Shown piece after piece: positions 9,401 to 16,794 of a stretch of 64,000 nucleotides of DNA. Position numbers and translations under genes: made by a program. The stretch's first letter is position 1, and the number at the start of each line of letters is the position of its first letter. The DNA is from Candidatus Defluviibacterium haderslevense. GTDB taxonomy: Bacteria; Bacteroidota; Bacteroidia; Chitinophagales; Saprospiraceae. The notes below the pieces were generated by a model. That model was not told where the DNA came from. It searched no databases and was given only the letters and a program-made list of their open reading frames with translations. The stretch is from the NCBI GenBank assembly GCA_016712225.1, contig JADJRL010000003.1, positions 3,547,501 to 3,611,500 of the forward strand, read 5' to 3'.

Positions 9401-10255
9401 TTTGTCATTTATTTTAATATAAAAATAAGATTTTTGGCTATATGGATTTTTTATATAAGAATAATCGTTTAAACCAGCATCATAGGTTTGAATATCAGGT
9501 CCAGTGGCATAAAAAAGTATATAATCCTGATCATTAAATATCTGGTCTGATTCTCCCGCAATATAGATAGCATTTTCTACTAAATCATCTTCTCTGTATT
9601 GATCATTAGATTCAGGTAATTTTTGTCCTCCATTGCCATATATATGTATATTACGAGGATCAATATTAGCAACATTAATTTTTAAATTTTTTTCCAAGTA
9701 ATTTTTATCAATTTTATAAATACCCTTTCTGGAAACACTTATTTTGAATATTTGACCCGATTCAAGAACTGAATTTTTAGTAAAGGGTGGTAATTGAGGA
9801 GGTGCAAAATTTGGTATAAAATTTAAATCGAATTCCACATTAAGTATTCGGTGGAATTGGCCCGATGGATTCATTCTAATTGGAGTTAATTCGATCCAAG
9901 CTGTATAGGTTGACCTTTCTTTGGATATCCCGGATTTTAATTGATATTCGCTTGAATAGCGAATATCTTTAAAAAGGGTAGTAAGGTTATAAGTTTCTTC
10001 ATCAAAGGAAAGTAAGGTTGCTGTTATTGAACCAGGGCCATTTACCGGAAATTCTTTCCGATAGAGAAATTTCTGTGGATCTAAATTGGAGCGAACAGCG
10101 CCTTCGAATGGAATTGAGGATTTTGGGTGTTGAATTAAATCACCATTTGTACCAATTGGAATCTCCCATTTTACATTATCTTTGACGTTCCAATGTTGCT
10201 GGCTTAATAGTAATATTGGAGTAAACAGGATTAGACTAAAAAAATTAAGTTTCAT
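6425..10255 (-). CDS. porU: T9SS C-terminal signal peptidase / sortase PorU
   Basis: PorU is a gingipain-like C25 cysteine peptidase. It removes the C-terminal sorting domain of T9SS cargo and joins the new end to anionic LPS at the cell surface. The protein is 1276 residues from the ATG at 10255 (an in-frame TTG at 10261 is less likely), with a signal peptide. The catalytic dyad is visible: His783 in YMGHGG and Cys817 in ITATCTF. The C-terminal 90 residues form a FlgD-like fold (YPNPFSKHTQF, then LDWDGKDDFG and NGVYVYQI), typical of PorU. It is transcribed towards porV. The divergent T9SS gene starts 85 bases away, so the intergenic region must serve both. Confidence 0.93.
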   Translation of the reverse strand: MKLNFFSLILFTPILLLSQQHWNVKDNVKWEIPIGTNGDLIQHPKSSIPFEGAVRSNLDPQKFLYRKEFPVNGPGSITATLLSFDEETYNLTTLFKDIRYSSEYQLKSGISKERSTYTAWIELTPIRMNPSGQFHRILNVEFDLNFIPNFAPPQLPPFTKNSVLESGQIFKISVSRKGIYKIDKNYLEKNLKINVANIDPRNIHIYGNGGQKLPESNDQYREDDLVENAIYIAGESDQIFNDQDYILFYATGPDIQTYDAGLNDYSYIKNPYSQKSYFYIKINDKPGKRISEKPEQFNPSFTTNQSLETIHHQKELTNIIAGDQCNHGTGQQWFGEELSNSRELDFGTEFSFPELDPTKAAKVSCVFATRATQGTQLIININDSKIVKNLSPISSYQCTYKFAENNSIKSDIKLNSSATKVNIKFPISSSDSEGWLDWFQITSWKNLIWNGVPMYVLNPEASSYQTTAYTINNANTSLTTWDVTQPLNISSVKNNTINNTLTFVDESFQKNNQYIVFNAATSNAQPDFNGPVENQNLHMLDNLDFVIIYHASLKVEALRLLKHREQFSSLVGVAVDIDQVYNEFSSGTKDPTSVRDFARMLYSRNTRFKYLTLFGSASYDYRYLNTKNKDLNLVPTYETPESLDPIYGFPSDDYFGLLDNGEGENLNGKLDIAVGRIISRTIDEARIMVDKIIRYDTDPLTLGDWRLNNLFTADDEDGNTHFYDMDRIAIFNQEKNKNINQQKVYLDAYEQVSTPGGERYPEVTKAINDAIFQGNFVYAYMGHGGPTGLAQERVLQEPDIKVWDNIYKMPLMITATCTFTSFDDPSITSAGNLTLLNKGGVIGLFSTVRPVYADANYILTRDVFDQLYNIENGKHLTMGEILTRAKNKNGSSENTRKFMLFGDPSQTLAYPKLENEILSINDKPLSQSPDTLRALQTVKVKGRVIQPGGNIVSDFNGILNATIFDKEITLKTRRNDPGSNVSSFNIQKNIIFKGSTEVKDGIWEFSFIIPKDINYSFGAGKISLYASNLKDLDAAGYTDHFIVGGFKSDTLLNDQPPVVNLFMNNDQFANGGITDENPKIFAKISDDLGINITGNSIGHDLTAIIDQNSQSPIILNNYFKSKLNDFKSGEVTYPLKNLASGKHTLTVTAWDISNKMGSANIEFNVLNKDAVSIDRIYNYPNPFSKHTQFQFETNWTGIPLEINIYIQTITGKLVKTITKRITPDGYRITNLDWDGKDDFGSDLANGVYVYQIKINGELDGEIIKKQSKIEKLLILK

Positions 10256-10273
10256 AAACAAGGATTGATAAAG

Positions 10274-10281
10274 TAAATTTG
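10274..10281 (+). promoter_or_regulatory. Possible -7 box for the PorP/SprF gene
   Basis: TAAATTTG matches TAnnTTTG and would give a leader of about 54 bases to the ATG at 10341. No clear -33 TTG is at the expected distance. It lies in the short space between divergent porU and the PorP/SprF gene. Confidence 0.3.
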
Positions 10282-10340
10282 TCCTTATAAGATTAGGTGA
10301 TTTGAATAATAAACGAGCGTTAAATATAGTTATTGTTAAG

Positions 10341-11372
10341 ATGTTAGGATTTAACTTATTTAAGTTTATATGTATTTTTTTAATTTGGGCAACTAGTTTT
10401 TGTAATATTTACGCTCAAGATCCGGTTTTTAGTCAATTTTATGCAGCGCCCTTAGAAGTAAATCCTGCTTTTGCCGGACTAGGAAGGTCGCCAAGAATCG
10501 GAATTAATTACAGGAATCAATGGCCATTCATTGAGCAACAGTTTAAAAGCTATACTACTTACCTATTATCTTATGATCAGTATTTCAAAACATTTAAGAG
10601 TGGGCTTGGCTTTACTTTACTTGCAGATGATGCAGGGGATGGATTGATCAAGACCATTAAGTCAAATGTCATCTATAGCTATCGAGTACCATTAACTAAA
10701 AAAGGACATTATATTAAAGGTGGTGTTGAATTGGGATTAGTGAATATAAACTACAATTGGGATAAATTTACTTTTGGAGATCAACTTGACCCTGAGTTCG
10801 GTTTAATTACTGGTGGGGGTGTTCCTATTATTTCCAAAGAAATCAGGCCTGCTAAAACGAATTTGAATTATTTTGATGCTGGAGTTGGGATGATGTATTA
10901 TTCGCCTACCTTTTATATAGGAGTGGCAACGAAGCACATCAACTCCCCAAAAATTGGAATCTTGACTTCTAATAGTGACGGATATAATGGTCTACCATTA
11001 AGATTTACAGTTCACTCGGGTTTTGAATGGAGAATTGATAAAAGACTTGGAAAATATAAGAAAATTTTAAGTCCAGGAGTGATTTTAACAAAACAGGCAC
11101 AGTTTTTTCAAGTAAATTTAGGTACTCAATACCAGTTTAGCACAGTTTTTGCCGGAATTTGGTATCGGATAGCCCGTCATAATGGTGATGCTGTTATAGG
11201 TACCTTAGGATTTAGAAAAGATTTTTGGAAGTTAACTTATAGTTTTGATTACACCACTTCTTCATTAGGAATTGGTTTAGGGGGTAGTCATGAGTTGAGT
11301 TTATTATTCAATTTTGAGTCAGTTACTAAAGAAAAGAAGAATATTAGTGACTGTTTTGATGCTTTTCGATAA
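10341..11372 (+). CDS. PorP/SprF family T9SS outer-membrane protein
   Basis: The protein is 343 residues from the ATG at 10341. The longer reading from a TTG at 10302 would put the signal peptide too far inside. Signal peptide: LFKFICIFLIWATSFCNIYA, then QDPVFSQFY. The motif DPVFSQFYAAPLEVNPAFAG is the N-terminal signature of PorP/SprF proteins, outer-membrane barrels that assist T9SS function and SprB-like adhesin export. The rest alternates short aromatic-rich beta-strands and ends in a cysteine-containing tail. Bacteroidota carry many paralogues, so orthology to PorP or SprF proper is not claimed. It is divergent from porU and followed by gldJ 78 bases later. Confidence 0.88.
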   Translation: MLGFNLFKFICIFLIWATSFCNIYAQDPVFSQFYAAPLEVNPAFAGLGRSPRIGINYRNQWPFIEQQFKSYTTYLLSYDQYFKTFKSGLGFTLLADDAGDGLIKTIKSNVIYSYRVPLTKKGHYIKGGVELGLVNINYNWDKFTFGDQLDPEFGLITGGGVPIISKEIRPAKTNLNYFDAGVGMMYYSPTFYIGVATKHINSPKIGILTSNSDGYNGLPLRFTVHSGFEWRIDKRLGKYKKILSPGVILTKQAQFFQVNLGTQYQFSTVFAGIWYRIARHNGDAVIGTLGFRKDFWKLTYSFDYTTSSLGIGLGGSHELSLLFNFESVTKEKKNISDCFDAFR

Positions 11373-11412
11373 ATTTTTAAAAAAATATATACTAGCACAA
11401 TAAATATTTAAC

Positions 11413-11420
11413 TAATTTTG
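11413..11420 (+). promoter_or_regulatory. Probable gldJ -7 box
   Basis: TAATTTTG fits TAnnTTTG and lies 30 bases before the gldJ ATG at 11451. No -33 TTG was recognised. The identical octamer precedes the dehydrogenase gene at 15401. Confidence 0.45.
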
Positions 11421-11450
11421 TTTTCCTAAAAATTAAAAGACAGTAGTAGG

Positions 11451-12935
11451 ATGAAAACCAAAGTAAATTCAGTGGTTTTTCTGGTAGGGCTTTTACTAAT
11501 AGTAAGCTCATGCAGTAAACGCAATAGTGAAAAATCTTCCGCAACAGGTTGGAAGTACAATGACCCTAAATACGGGGGTTTTGAGAAGGTCGATTATGAG
11601 GGGCAACCCACTGGTCCGAATTTAGTACTTATTGAAGGGGGAACCTTTACGATGGGTCTGACGGAAGAAGACGTTACCTACGAATGGAATAATATTCCAA
11701 GACGTGTTACAGTTTCATCATTTTATATGGACGAAACTGAAATTTCCAATATTAATTACAGGGAATATTTGTATTGGCTTAATAGAGTCTATAAGTCTTA
11801 TCCAGATGTGTTTAAAAAGGCACTTCCTGATACCTTGGTATGGCGAGAGGAACTAGCTTACAATGAACCATTTGTTGAAACCTATTTTAGATTTCCATCT
11901 TACGACGAATATCCAGTAGTGGGTGTTAGCTGGTTACAGGCTAAAAACTATTGTAAGTGGAGAACGGATAGAGTTAATGAGGAAATATTAATCGCTAAAG
12001 GAGTATTGAATCAAAATCCAGAGCAAGTTGATGCTGAAAATTTTGATACTAAGTCTTACTTAGCTGGTCAATATACTGGCAATGTACGAAAAAATTTACC
12101 TGATTTACAAACCGGTGGAGAACGTCCTGTAAGATTCGAAGATGGGATATTACTTCCTGAATACAGATTGCCTACAGAAGCAGAGTGGGAGTATGCTGCT
12201 TTAGCATTAATCGGAAAGCAATCTGCAAATAAAGATGAGTTAATTACAGATAGAAGAATATATCCTTGGGATAGCAATACTGCAAGGTATAAGAAGAGAG
12301 ATAAGAATATGGGTTCCATCTTAGCCAATTTCAAGAAAGCTGAAGGAGATTATATGGGTATGGCTGGTAAACTTAATGACCATTCACATATTCCTGGACC
12401 AGTTAAGAAATACTATCCAAACGATTTTGGGCTGTATAATATGGCAGGAAATGTATCCGAATGGGTTGAAGATGTTTATCGTCCATTGACATCTACTACT
12501 TTAAGAGATGTAGAAAACCAAGATTTGAATCCATTCAGAGGTAATGAATTTAAGGAATTAATACTTGATGAATCTGGAAATCCGGTAGAAAAAGACAGTC
12601 TTGGTTCGCTTAAATATCAGGTGGTTTCAGATTCTGCAGTTACAGATAGAGAGAATTACAACAAAGGAGAGGTTAAAGACTTCATGGATGATGATGATGA
12701 AGCTGTTGAATATAACTATGGTAAGACATCTTTAGTTAGTAAAAAATCCAGAGTTATTAAAGGAGGATCTTGGTCAGATAGATTATTTTGGTTGTCTCCA
12801 GGAGCAAGAAGATTTAAAGATGAAGACAAATCTGACCGAAGTATTGGATTTAGATGCGCAATGACTAGAACGGGAGGTCCTGAAGGAAATCATGATGCTG
12901 GTGGATTGGAATTTAAGAAAAAGAAAAGAAATTAA
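11451..12935 (+). CDS. gldJ: Gliding motility / T9SS lipoprotein GldJ
   Basis: GldJ is an outer-membrane lipoprotein needed for T9SS function and gliding in Flavobacterium. The protein is 494 residues, with a lipobox ending at Cys21 (LLLIVSSC). The body is a formylglycine-generating-enzyme (SUMF1) fold without evidence of that activity. GldJ-typical stretches are GWKYNDPKYGGFE, LIEGGTFTMG, WNNIPRRVTVSSFYMDETE, PVVGVSWLQA, YRLPTEAEWEYAA and RVIKGGSWSDR. Related GldK proteins share the fold, but the GWKYNDP opening favours GldJ. In Flavobacterium johnsoniae gldJ lies beside porU, porV and murF; the same genes cluster here. A strong terminator follows the gene. Confidence 0.85.
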   Translation: MKTKVNSVVFLVGLLLIVSSCSKRNSEKSSATGWKYNDPKYGGFEKVDYEGQPTGPNLVLIEGGTFTMGLTEEDVTYEWNNIPRRVTVSSFYMDETEISNINYREYLYWLNRVYKSYPDVFKKALPDTLVWREELAYNEPFVETYFRFPSYDEYPVVGVSWLQAKNYCKWRTDRVNEEILIAKGVLNQNPEQVDAENFDTKSYLAGQYTGNVRKNLPDLQTGGERPVRFEDGILLPEYRLPTEAEWEYAALALIGKQSANKDELITDRRIYPWDSNTARYKKRDKNMGSILANFKKAEGDYMGMAGKLNDHSHIPGPVKKYYPNDFGLYNMAGNVSEWVEDVYRPLTSTTLRDVENQDLNPFRGNEFKELILDESGNPVEKDSLGSLKYQVVSDSAVTDRENYNKGEVKDFMDDDDEAVEYNYGKTSLVSKKSRVIKGGSWSDRLFWLSPGARRFKDEDKSDRSIGFRCAMTRTGGPEGNHDAGGLEFKKKKRN

Positions 12936-12962
12936 TTTTATTAAAATAAGATCTGAAAATAT

Positions 12963-12996
12963 AATCCTCATAGGTAATACCTATGGGGATTTTTTG
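12963..12996 (+). terminator. Intrinsic terminator after gldJ
   Basis: AATCCTCATAGGT (12963-12975) pairs with ACCTATGGGGATT (12979-12991), one G-U pair in 13, with a three-base loop followed by a T-run. The T-run ends only six bases before the murF start codon. Confidence 0.88.
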
Positions 12997-13001
12997 TAAT
13001 T

Positions 13002-14291
13002 ATGGAAATTAGCGACATATATAGTAAGTTAGAAACTAAGTTAGATCGGGTAAGTACAGATACCCGATTATTGGTGACTGGAGATGTGTTCTTTGCATTG
13101 AAAGGACCTCATTATAATGGTAATGAATTCGTTGCCAAGGCGCTAGAATTAGGTGCTTCTTTTGTTATTTGTGAAGATTATGAATCTCAAGATGCAAGAG
13201 TAGTTCCGGTTGATGATGCATTGATTACGCTGCAGCGATTAGCGCAGTATCATAGATCCAGGATGAAAGCAAAAATTATTGCAATAACTGGATCCAATGG
13301 AAAGACAACCACCAAGGAGTTGCTTTTAAAAGTGTTTGAAACTACCTATGAGGTCTTAGCAACAGAAGGAAATTTAAATAATCACATTGGTGTACCGCTT
13401 ACTTTACTTAAATTAAAAAGCAAGCATGATTTTTTGATTCTTGAAATGGGCGCTAACCATGTGGGTGAAATTGCTTTTTTGTGTACATTGAGCAATCCTG
13501 ATTTTGGATTAATAACAAGTATTGGCAAGGCGCACTTGGATGGTTTTGGCAACCTTCAAGGTGTTCTAAAAACTAAAATGGAATTGTTTGATTATTTAGA
13601 TGAACATCAAGGAGTTTCTTTTTACAATTTAAATGACGCTCAGCTTGCATCAAAATTTATTTCTGAAAAGAATCATGTAAGTTTTGGAGATCTTCAAAAC
13701 CATTTAAATTATAGCTTTAAGCCAATTCAGTATATCCCGACCATTTCATTAATGCAAATAAACTCAGCAAATGAAACTCATTATAATGCAACTATTTTTG
13801 GCGAACATAATTATCAAAATGTAATTGCAGCCATTTCTATAGCTAATTATTTTAAAATAGAACCGGAACATATAAATAGATCATTAATTGAATATGTTCC
13901 TTCTAATATGCGAACTCAGCTTTTAAAATGGAAAAGTAATGATATTATTTTAGATGCATATAATGCTAATCCAAGTTCAATGGAAGCTGCAATTAAAATG
14001 TTTAATCAATGGCCTGGGGAGGAAAAGTGGATCATAATTGGTAAAATGGCAGAATTGGGAGTTGACAGTGAATCAGAGCATCAGAAAGTTTTTAATTTGC
14101 TTATAAATAAACCTTTTCAAAAAATAATATTAATTGGTCCCTCGTATTTTTCTTTTAAATTAAGTTCAAATATGTTATATTTTTCAAATGTTGAAGAATG
14201 TAAATCATGGCTTTCTGAAAATTCACCTACAGGAAAAACCATTCTTGTTAAAGGTTCACGGTCTGCAAAGTTGGAATCTTTGTTAATTTAG
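13002..14291 (+). CDS. murF: UDP-N-acetylmuramoyl-tripeptide--D-alanyl-D-alanine ligase
   Basis: MurF adds the D-Ala-D-Ala dipeptide to the UDP-MurNAc-tripeptide in the cytoplasm, the last soluble step of peptidoglycan precursor synthesis. The protein is 429 residues, a normal length. The N-terminal domain shows VSTDTR and GDVFFALKGPHYNGNEF, the central ATPase has the P-loop ITGSNGKTTTKE at about residues 92-103, and LEMGANHVGEI and DAYNANPSSM are the usual Mur ligase motifs. The start agrees with family N-termini. It lies six bases after the gldJ terminator, so its own message must come from readthrough or from a promoter inside gldJ. The 3' end overlaps the convergent next gene by nine bases. 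Confidence 0.95.
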   Translation: MEISDIYSKLETKLDRVSTDTRLLVTGDVFFALKGPHYNGNEFVAKALELGASFVICEDYESQDARVVPVDDALITLQRLAQYHRSRMKAKIIAITGSNGKTTTKELLLKVFETTYEVLATEGNLNNHIGVPLTLLKLKSKHDFLILEMGANHVGEIAFLCTLSNPDFGLITSIGKAHLDGFGNLQGVLKTKMELFDYLDEHQGVSFYNLNDAQLASKFISEKNHVSFGDLQNHLNYSFKPIQYIPTISLMQINSANETHYNATIFGEHNYQNVIAAISIANYFKIEPEHINRSLIEYVPSNMRTQLLKWKSNDIILDAYNANPSSMEAAIKMFNQWPGEEKWIIIGKMAELGVDSESEHQKVFNLLINKPFQKIILIGPSYFSFKLSSNMLYFSNVEECKSWLSENSPTGKTILVKGSRSAKLESLLI

Positions 14292-15341
14292 ATATTCTAA
14301 AATTCTATCCGGTACCTGTTCTTGTACAGTATTTAAATATTCATCATATGTGCATGGTATTAATACGTTCGAATGGTCCATGTCAATAATGGGTTCTTCA
14401 AACCACCATTTGCCACTAATTTCTGATTTGTAAAAATTAATTTGTATTCCGGTATTCTTGATTTCAACAATATATTGAGTTAGATTTTTTTTGTGATTTG
14501 AGTGATCTGTTTTTTTAAGTCCGTAACCTTCTATAAAATACCAAACCATTTGAGCAATTAATAATTCACTGGTACCAGATACATCTTGTTCTGTTTTCCA
14601 AGAGGAGATAAATAGTGCTTTTGTTTTGTCCCCTGAGCCAAAATATTTACAAATTGATGATGCTTCTTCTGAAAAAAGTCCACTGGGATTACTGTTGTAG
14701 CTAGCACTGAAATCACTGTGGCGAATTGCATTAAGATCAAAAAAAGCTGCATCAACATTTCTTGTGAAGGGTTCAATATTGGATAGTTTTTTTCTAAACT
14801 CTGAAAGATATAGAATTTTAGAAATGGAATGAAGTGAATCAGAAGATTGTAAATGTCTTTGTACGCCTATGCTATAAAATTCTTTGAGAAACATACTATG
14901 AGATATTAGTAAATCGTCAATCTTTGACATATTATCTGAAACTAAGGCAAACCTGTGCGGCATTAAAACTTGACTGCATTGAAGATGCAATTGAGTAAAA
15001 TGTGAGTGCCTAGAACCAATTAAAATGGGAATGATTTTCAAATCCATTAAGTACATTACTGTGGCTGCAACATTGCTGTCAGAAACGTCCTTTAAGTTTC
15101 CCAGATCAACAATTGTGAGTTTTCTAAAATGATCTAATGATAATGAATAAAATTTATCTCTAAATAAATCTGATAGTACTGGATTTACGCCTATTAGCGC
15201 TATTTCATATTTCTGTAATTCCAGATCATGCATTTTTTCATGTTTATTAAAATGGACAGGGGTCCATTTAGAATCTGCAAACAATGAGGAACTAGGAAGA
15301 AATTCTGGTAACATATAGGAATATTTTTCACAAAAATACAT
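14283..15341 (-). CDS. Degenerate arginase/formimidoylglutamase family protein
   Basis: The protein has 352 residues and the ureohydrolase (arginase) layout, but the metal sites are altered. The GGxHS motif is replaced by GSRHSH, the DAHxD region reads SDNMSKID with Asn where His is expected, and the SxDxDxxDP motif is FFDLNAIRHSD with Asn for the second Asp. Bacteroidota carry a family annotated formimidoylglutamase with a similar FDLxAIR motif. The fold call is firm; loss of two-manganese catalysis is inference. An alternative start is the ATG at 15314 (MLPEFLPSSS), because a TATTTTTG box lies at 15331-15338 inside the longer reading. It is convergent with murF and divergent from the dehydrogenase. 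Confidence 0.7.
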   Translation of the reverse strand: MYFCEKYSYMLPEFLPSSSLFADSKWTPVHFNKHEKMHDLELQKYEIALIGVNPVLSDLFRDKFYSLSLDHFRKLTIVDLGNLKDVSDSNVAATVMYLMDLKIIPILIGSRHSHFTQLHLQCSQVLMPHRFALVSDNMSKIDDLLISHSMFLKEFYSIGVQRHLQSSDSLHSISKILYLSEFRKKLSNIEPFTRNVDAAFFDLNAIRHSDFSASYNSNPSGLFSEEASSICKYFGSGDKTKALFISSWKTEQDVSGTSELLIAQMVWYFIEGYGLKKTDHSNHKKNLTQYIVEIKNTGIQINFYKSEISGKWWFEEPIIDMDHSNVLIPCTYDEYLNTVQEQVPDRILEYLN

Positions 15342-15400
15342 ATTATTAATTAATTTAATATGAAATTAATAAGTTTTCTGAATAATTGATCTTAAGAGCT

Positions 15401-15408
15401 TAATTTTG
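15401..15408 (+). promoter_or_regulatory. Probable -7 box for the dehydrogenase gene
   Basis: TAATTTTG matches TAnnTTTG and lies 23 bases before the ATG at 15432. No clear -33 element is visible. Confidence 0.42.
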
Positions 15409-15431
15409 TCCAAATAATAAGCAGTAAAAGT

Positions 15432-16655
15432 ATGTATCAATTATTAGCATCCTACCTTCAAAAATCGCCAGAAATAGTATTTGAATGGAGTGACCCAAAT
15501 TCTGAAGCTAAGGGGTGGTTGGTTATTAACTCTTTAAAAGGAGGAGCCGCTGGAGGTGGAACTAGAATGAGAAAAGGACTAACCAAAGATGAAGTTGTTT
15601 CACTTGCCAAAGTCATGGAAGTTAAATTCAGTGTTTGTGGGCCGGCAATAGGTGGTGCCAAATCTGGAATTAGTTTTGATCCACAAGATCCAAGAAAAAA
15701 CGAGGTTTTGAGAAGATGGTTTGAGGCCATTTCGCCTATATTAAAGAGTTATTATGGAACAGGTGGAGATCTAAATGTTGATGAGGTTAAGGATGTGTTT
15801 CCCATTACCGAATCATTAGGCATTATACATCCACAAGAAGGTGTGCTTAGTGGTCATTTTAAATATGATTATAATAAGAAACAGATTATTTTGAATCAAC
15901 TTGATCTGGGTTGTAAAATGCCGGTCAAATCGGATCAATTTTCACCCGATCATGGTGAGGGGAAATTTAATGTTGCAGATATGATTACTGGATATGGAGT
16001 TGCAGAATCAGTCAAGCATTATTATCATATCGTAAAGGAGGAGGACCTAAAGGGAAAAACAGTATTGATTCAAGGGTGGGGGAATGTGGCTTCTGCTGCT
16101 GGTTTTTATCTGTCAAAACTAGGGGCAAAAATCGTAGCTATTACAGATAGAAATGGTGGCGTTTTCAATCGTGAAGGGTTTAGTTTTGAGGATGTTAGAA
16201 ACTTATTTTTATCAAAAAATGGAAATGAATTACAGAGTGATCATATTATTGATCATGAAGAAGTTCAAAGGAAAGTTTGGGATTATGGTGCAGAAATTTT
16301 CATACCTGCGGCAGCTTCAAGGATAGTCAGTATTGAGAACATTAAATCCTTAATTGCATCTGGCACAAAACTCATTTCTTGTGGAGCTAATGTTCCATTT
16401 ATTGAAGATCAAATCATTTTTGGTGATTGTTCACAATATGCTGATGAACATATAGGGTTAATACCAGATTTTATAGCGAATTGTGGAATGGCCAGAGCTT
16501 TTAATTTTTTAATGCAACCCAATCAGGAGTTGTCTGAAGAACGTATTTTTCAAGATGTGTCAAATACGATATATAACGCCATGCGTCTTATTGAAGGCAA
16601 TGCAAAAAGTCCCAATCGCATCACCGCTAGAGCCTTGCAAGAATTCATACAGTAG
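15432..16655 (+). CDS. Glu/Leu/Phe/Val dehydrogenase family protein
   Basis: This 407-residue NAD(P)-dependent amino-acid dehydrogenase would interconvert an L-amino acid and its 2-oxo acid with ammonia. The substrate-binding region has GGGTRMRKGLT, a conserved lysine at 65 (MEVKFSVCG) and the catalytic lysine at 77 in GGAKSGI. The dinucleotide-binding domain begins at about residue 208 with VLIQGWGNVASAAG, a GxGxxxA-type loop. Length and motifs fit the family seen in Bacteroidota and often labelled glutamate dehydrogenase. Substrate (glutamate versus branched-chain) cannot be decided from these motifs. A promoter box lies 23 bases upstream and the gene appears monocistronic. Confidence 0.85.
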   Translation: MYQLLASYLQKSPEIVFEWSDPNSEAKGWLVINSLKGGAAGGGTRMRKGLTKDEVVSLAKVMEVKFSVCGPAIGGAKSGISFDPQDPRKNEVLRRWFEAISPILKSYYGTGGDLNVDEVKDVFPITESLGIIHPQEGVLSGHFKYDYNKKQIILNQLDLGCKMPVKSDQFSPDHGEGKFNVADMITGYGVAESVKHYYHIVKEEDLKGKTVLIQGWGNVASAAGFYLSKLGAKIVAITDRNGGVFNREGFSFEDVRNLFLSKNGNELQSDHIIDHEEVQRKVWDYGAEIFIPAAASRIVSIENIKSLIASGTKLISCGANVPFIEDQIIFGDCSQYADEHIGLIPDFIANCGMARAFNFLMQPNQELSEERIFQDVSNTIYNAMRLIEGNAKSPNRITARALQEFIQ

Positions 16656-16742
16656 AATTTGCTAATGTATTGAAGGACAAATAATTATGTATTTGTTAAA
16701 AATTATATTTATAATGCTAGTAAAAGTGGCTAGATTTTTGCA

Positions 16743-16750
16743 TAACTTTG
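16743..16750 (+). promoter_or_regulatory. Probable -7 box for the OmpA-family gene
   Basis: TAACTTTG matches TAnnTTTG and is 44 bases before the ATG at 16795. It falls inside a longer in-frame reading from 16687, which argues against that earlier start. Confidence 0.48.
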
Positions 16751-16794
16751 CAAGAGTACTTTCACTCAATTGTTACTATAATAATACGATTATT

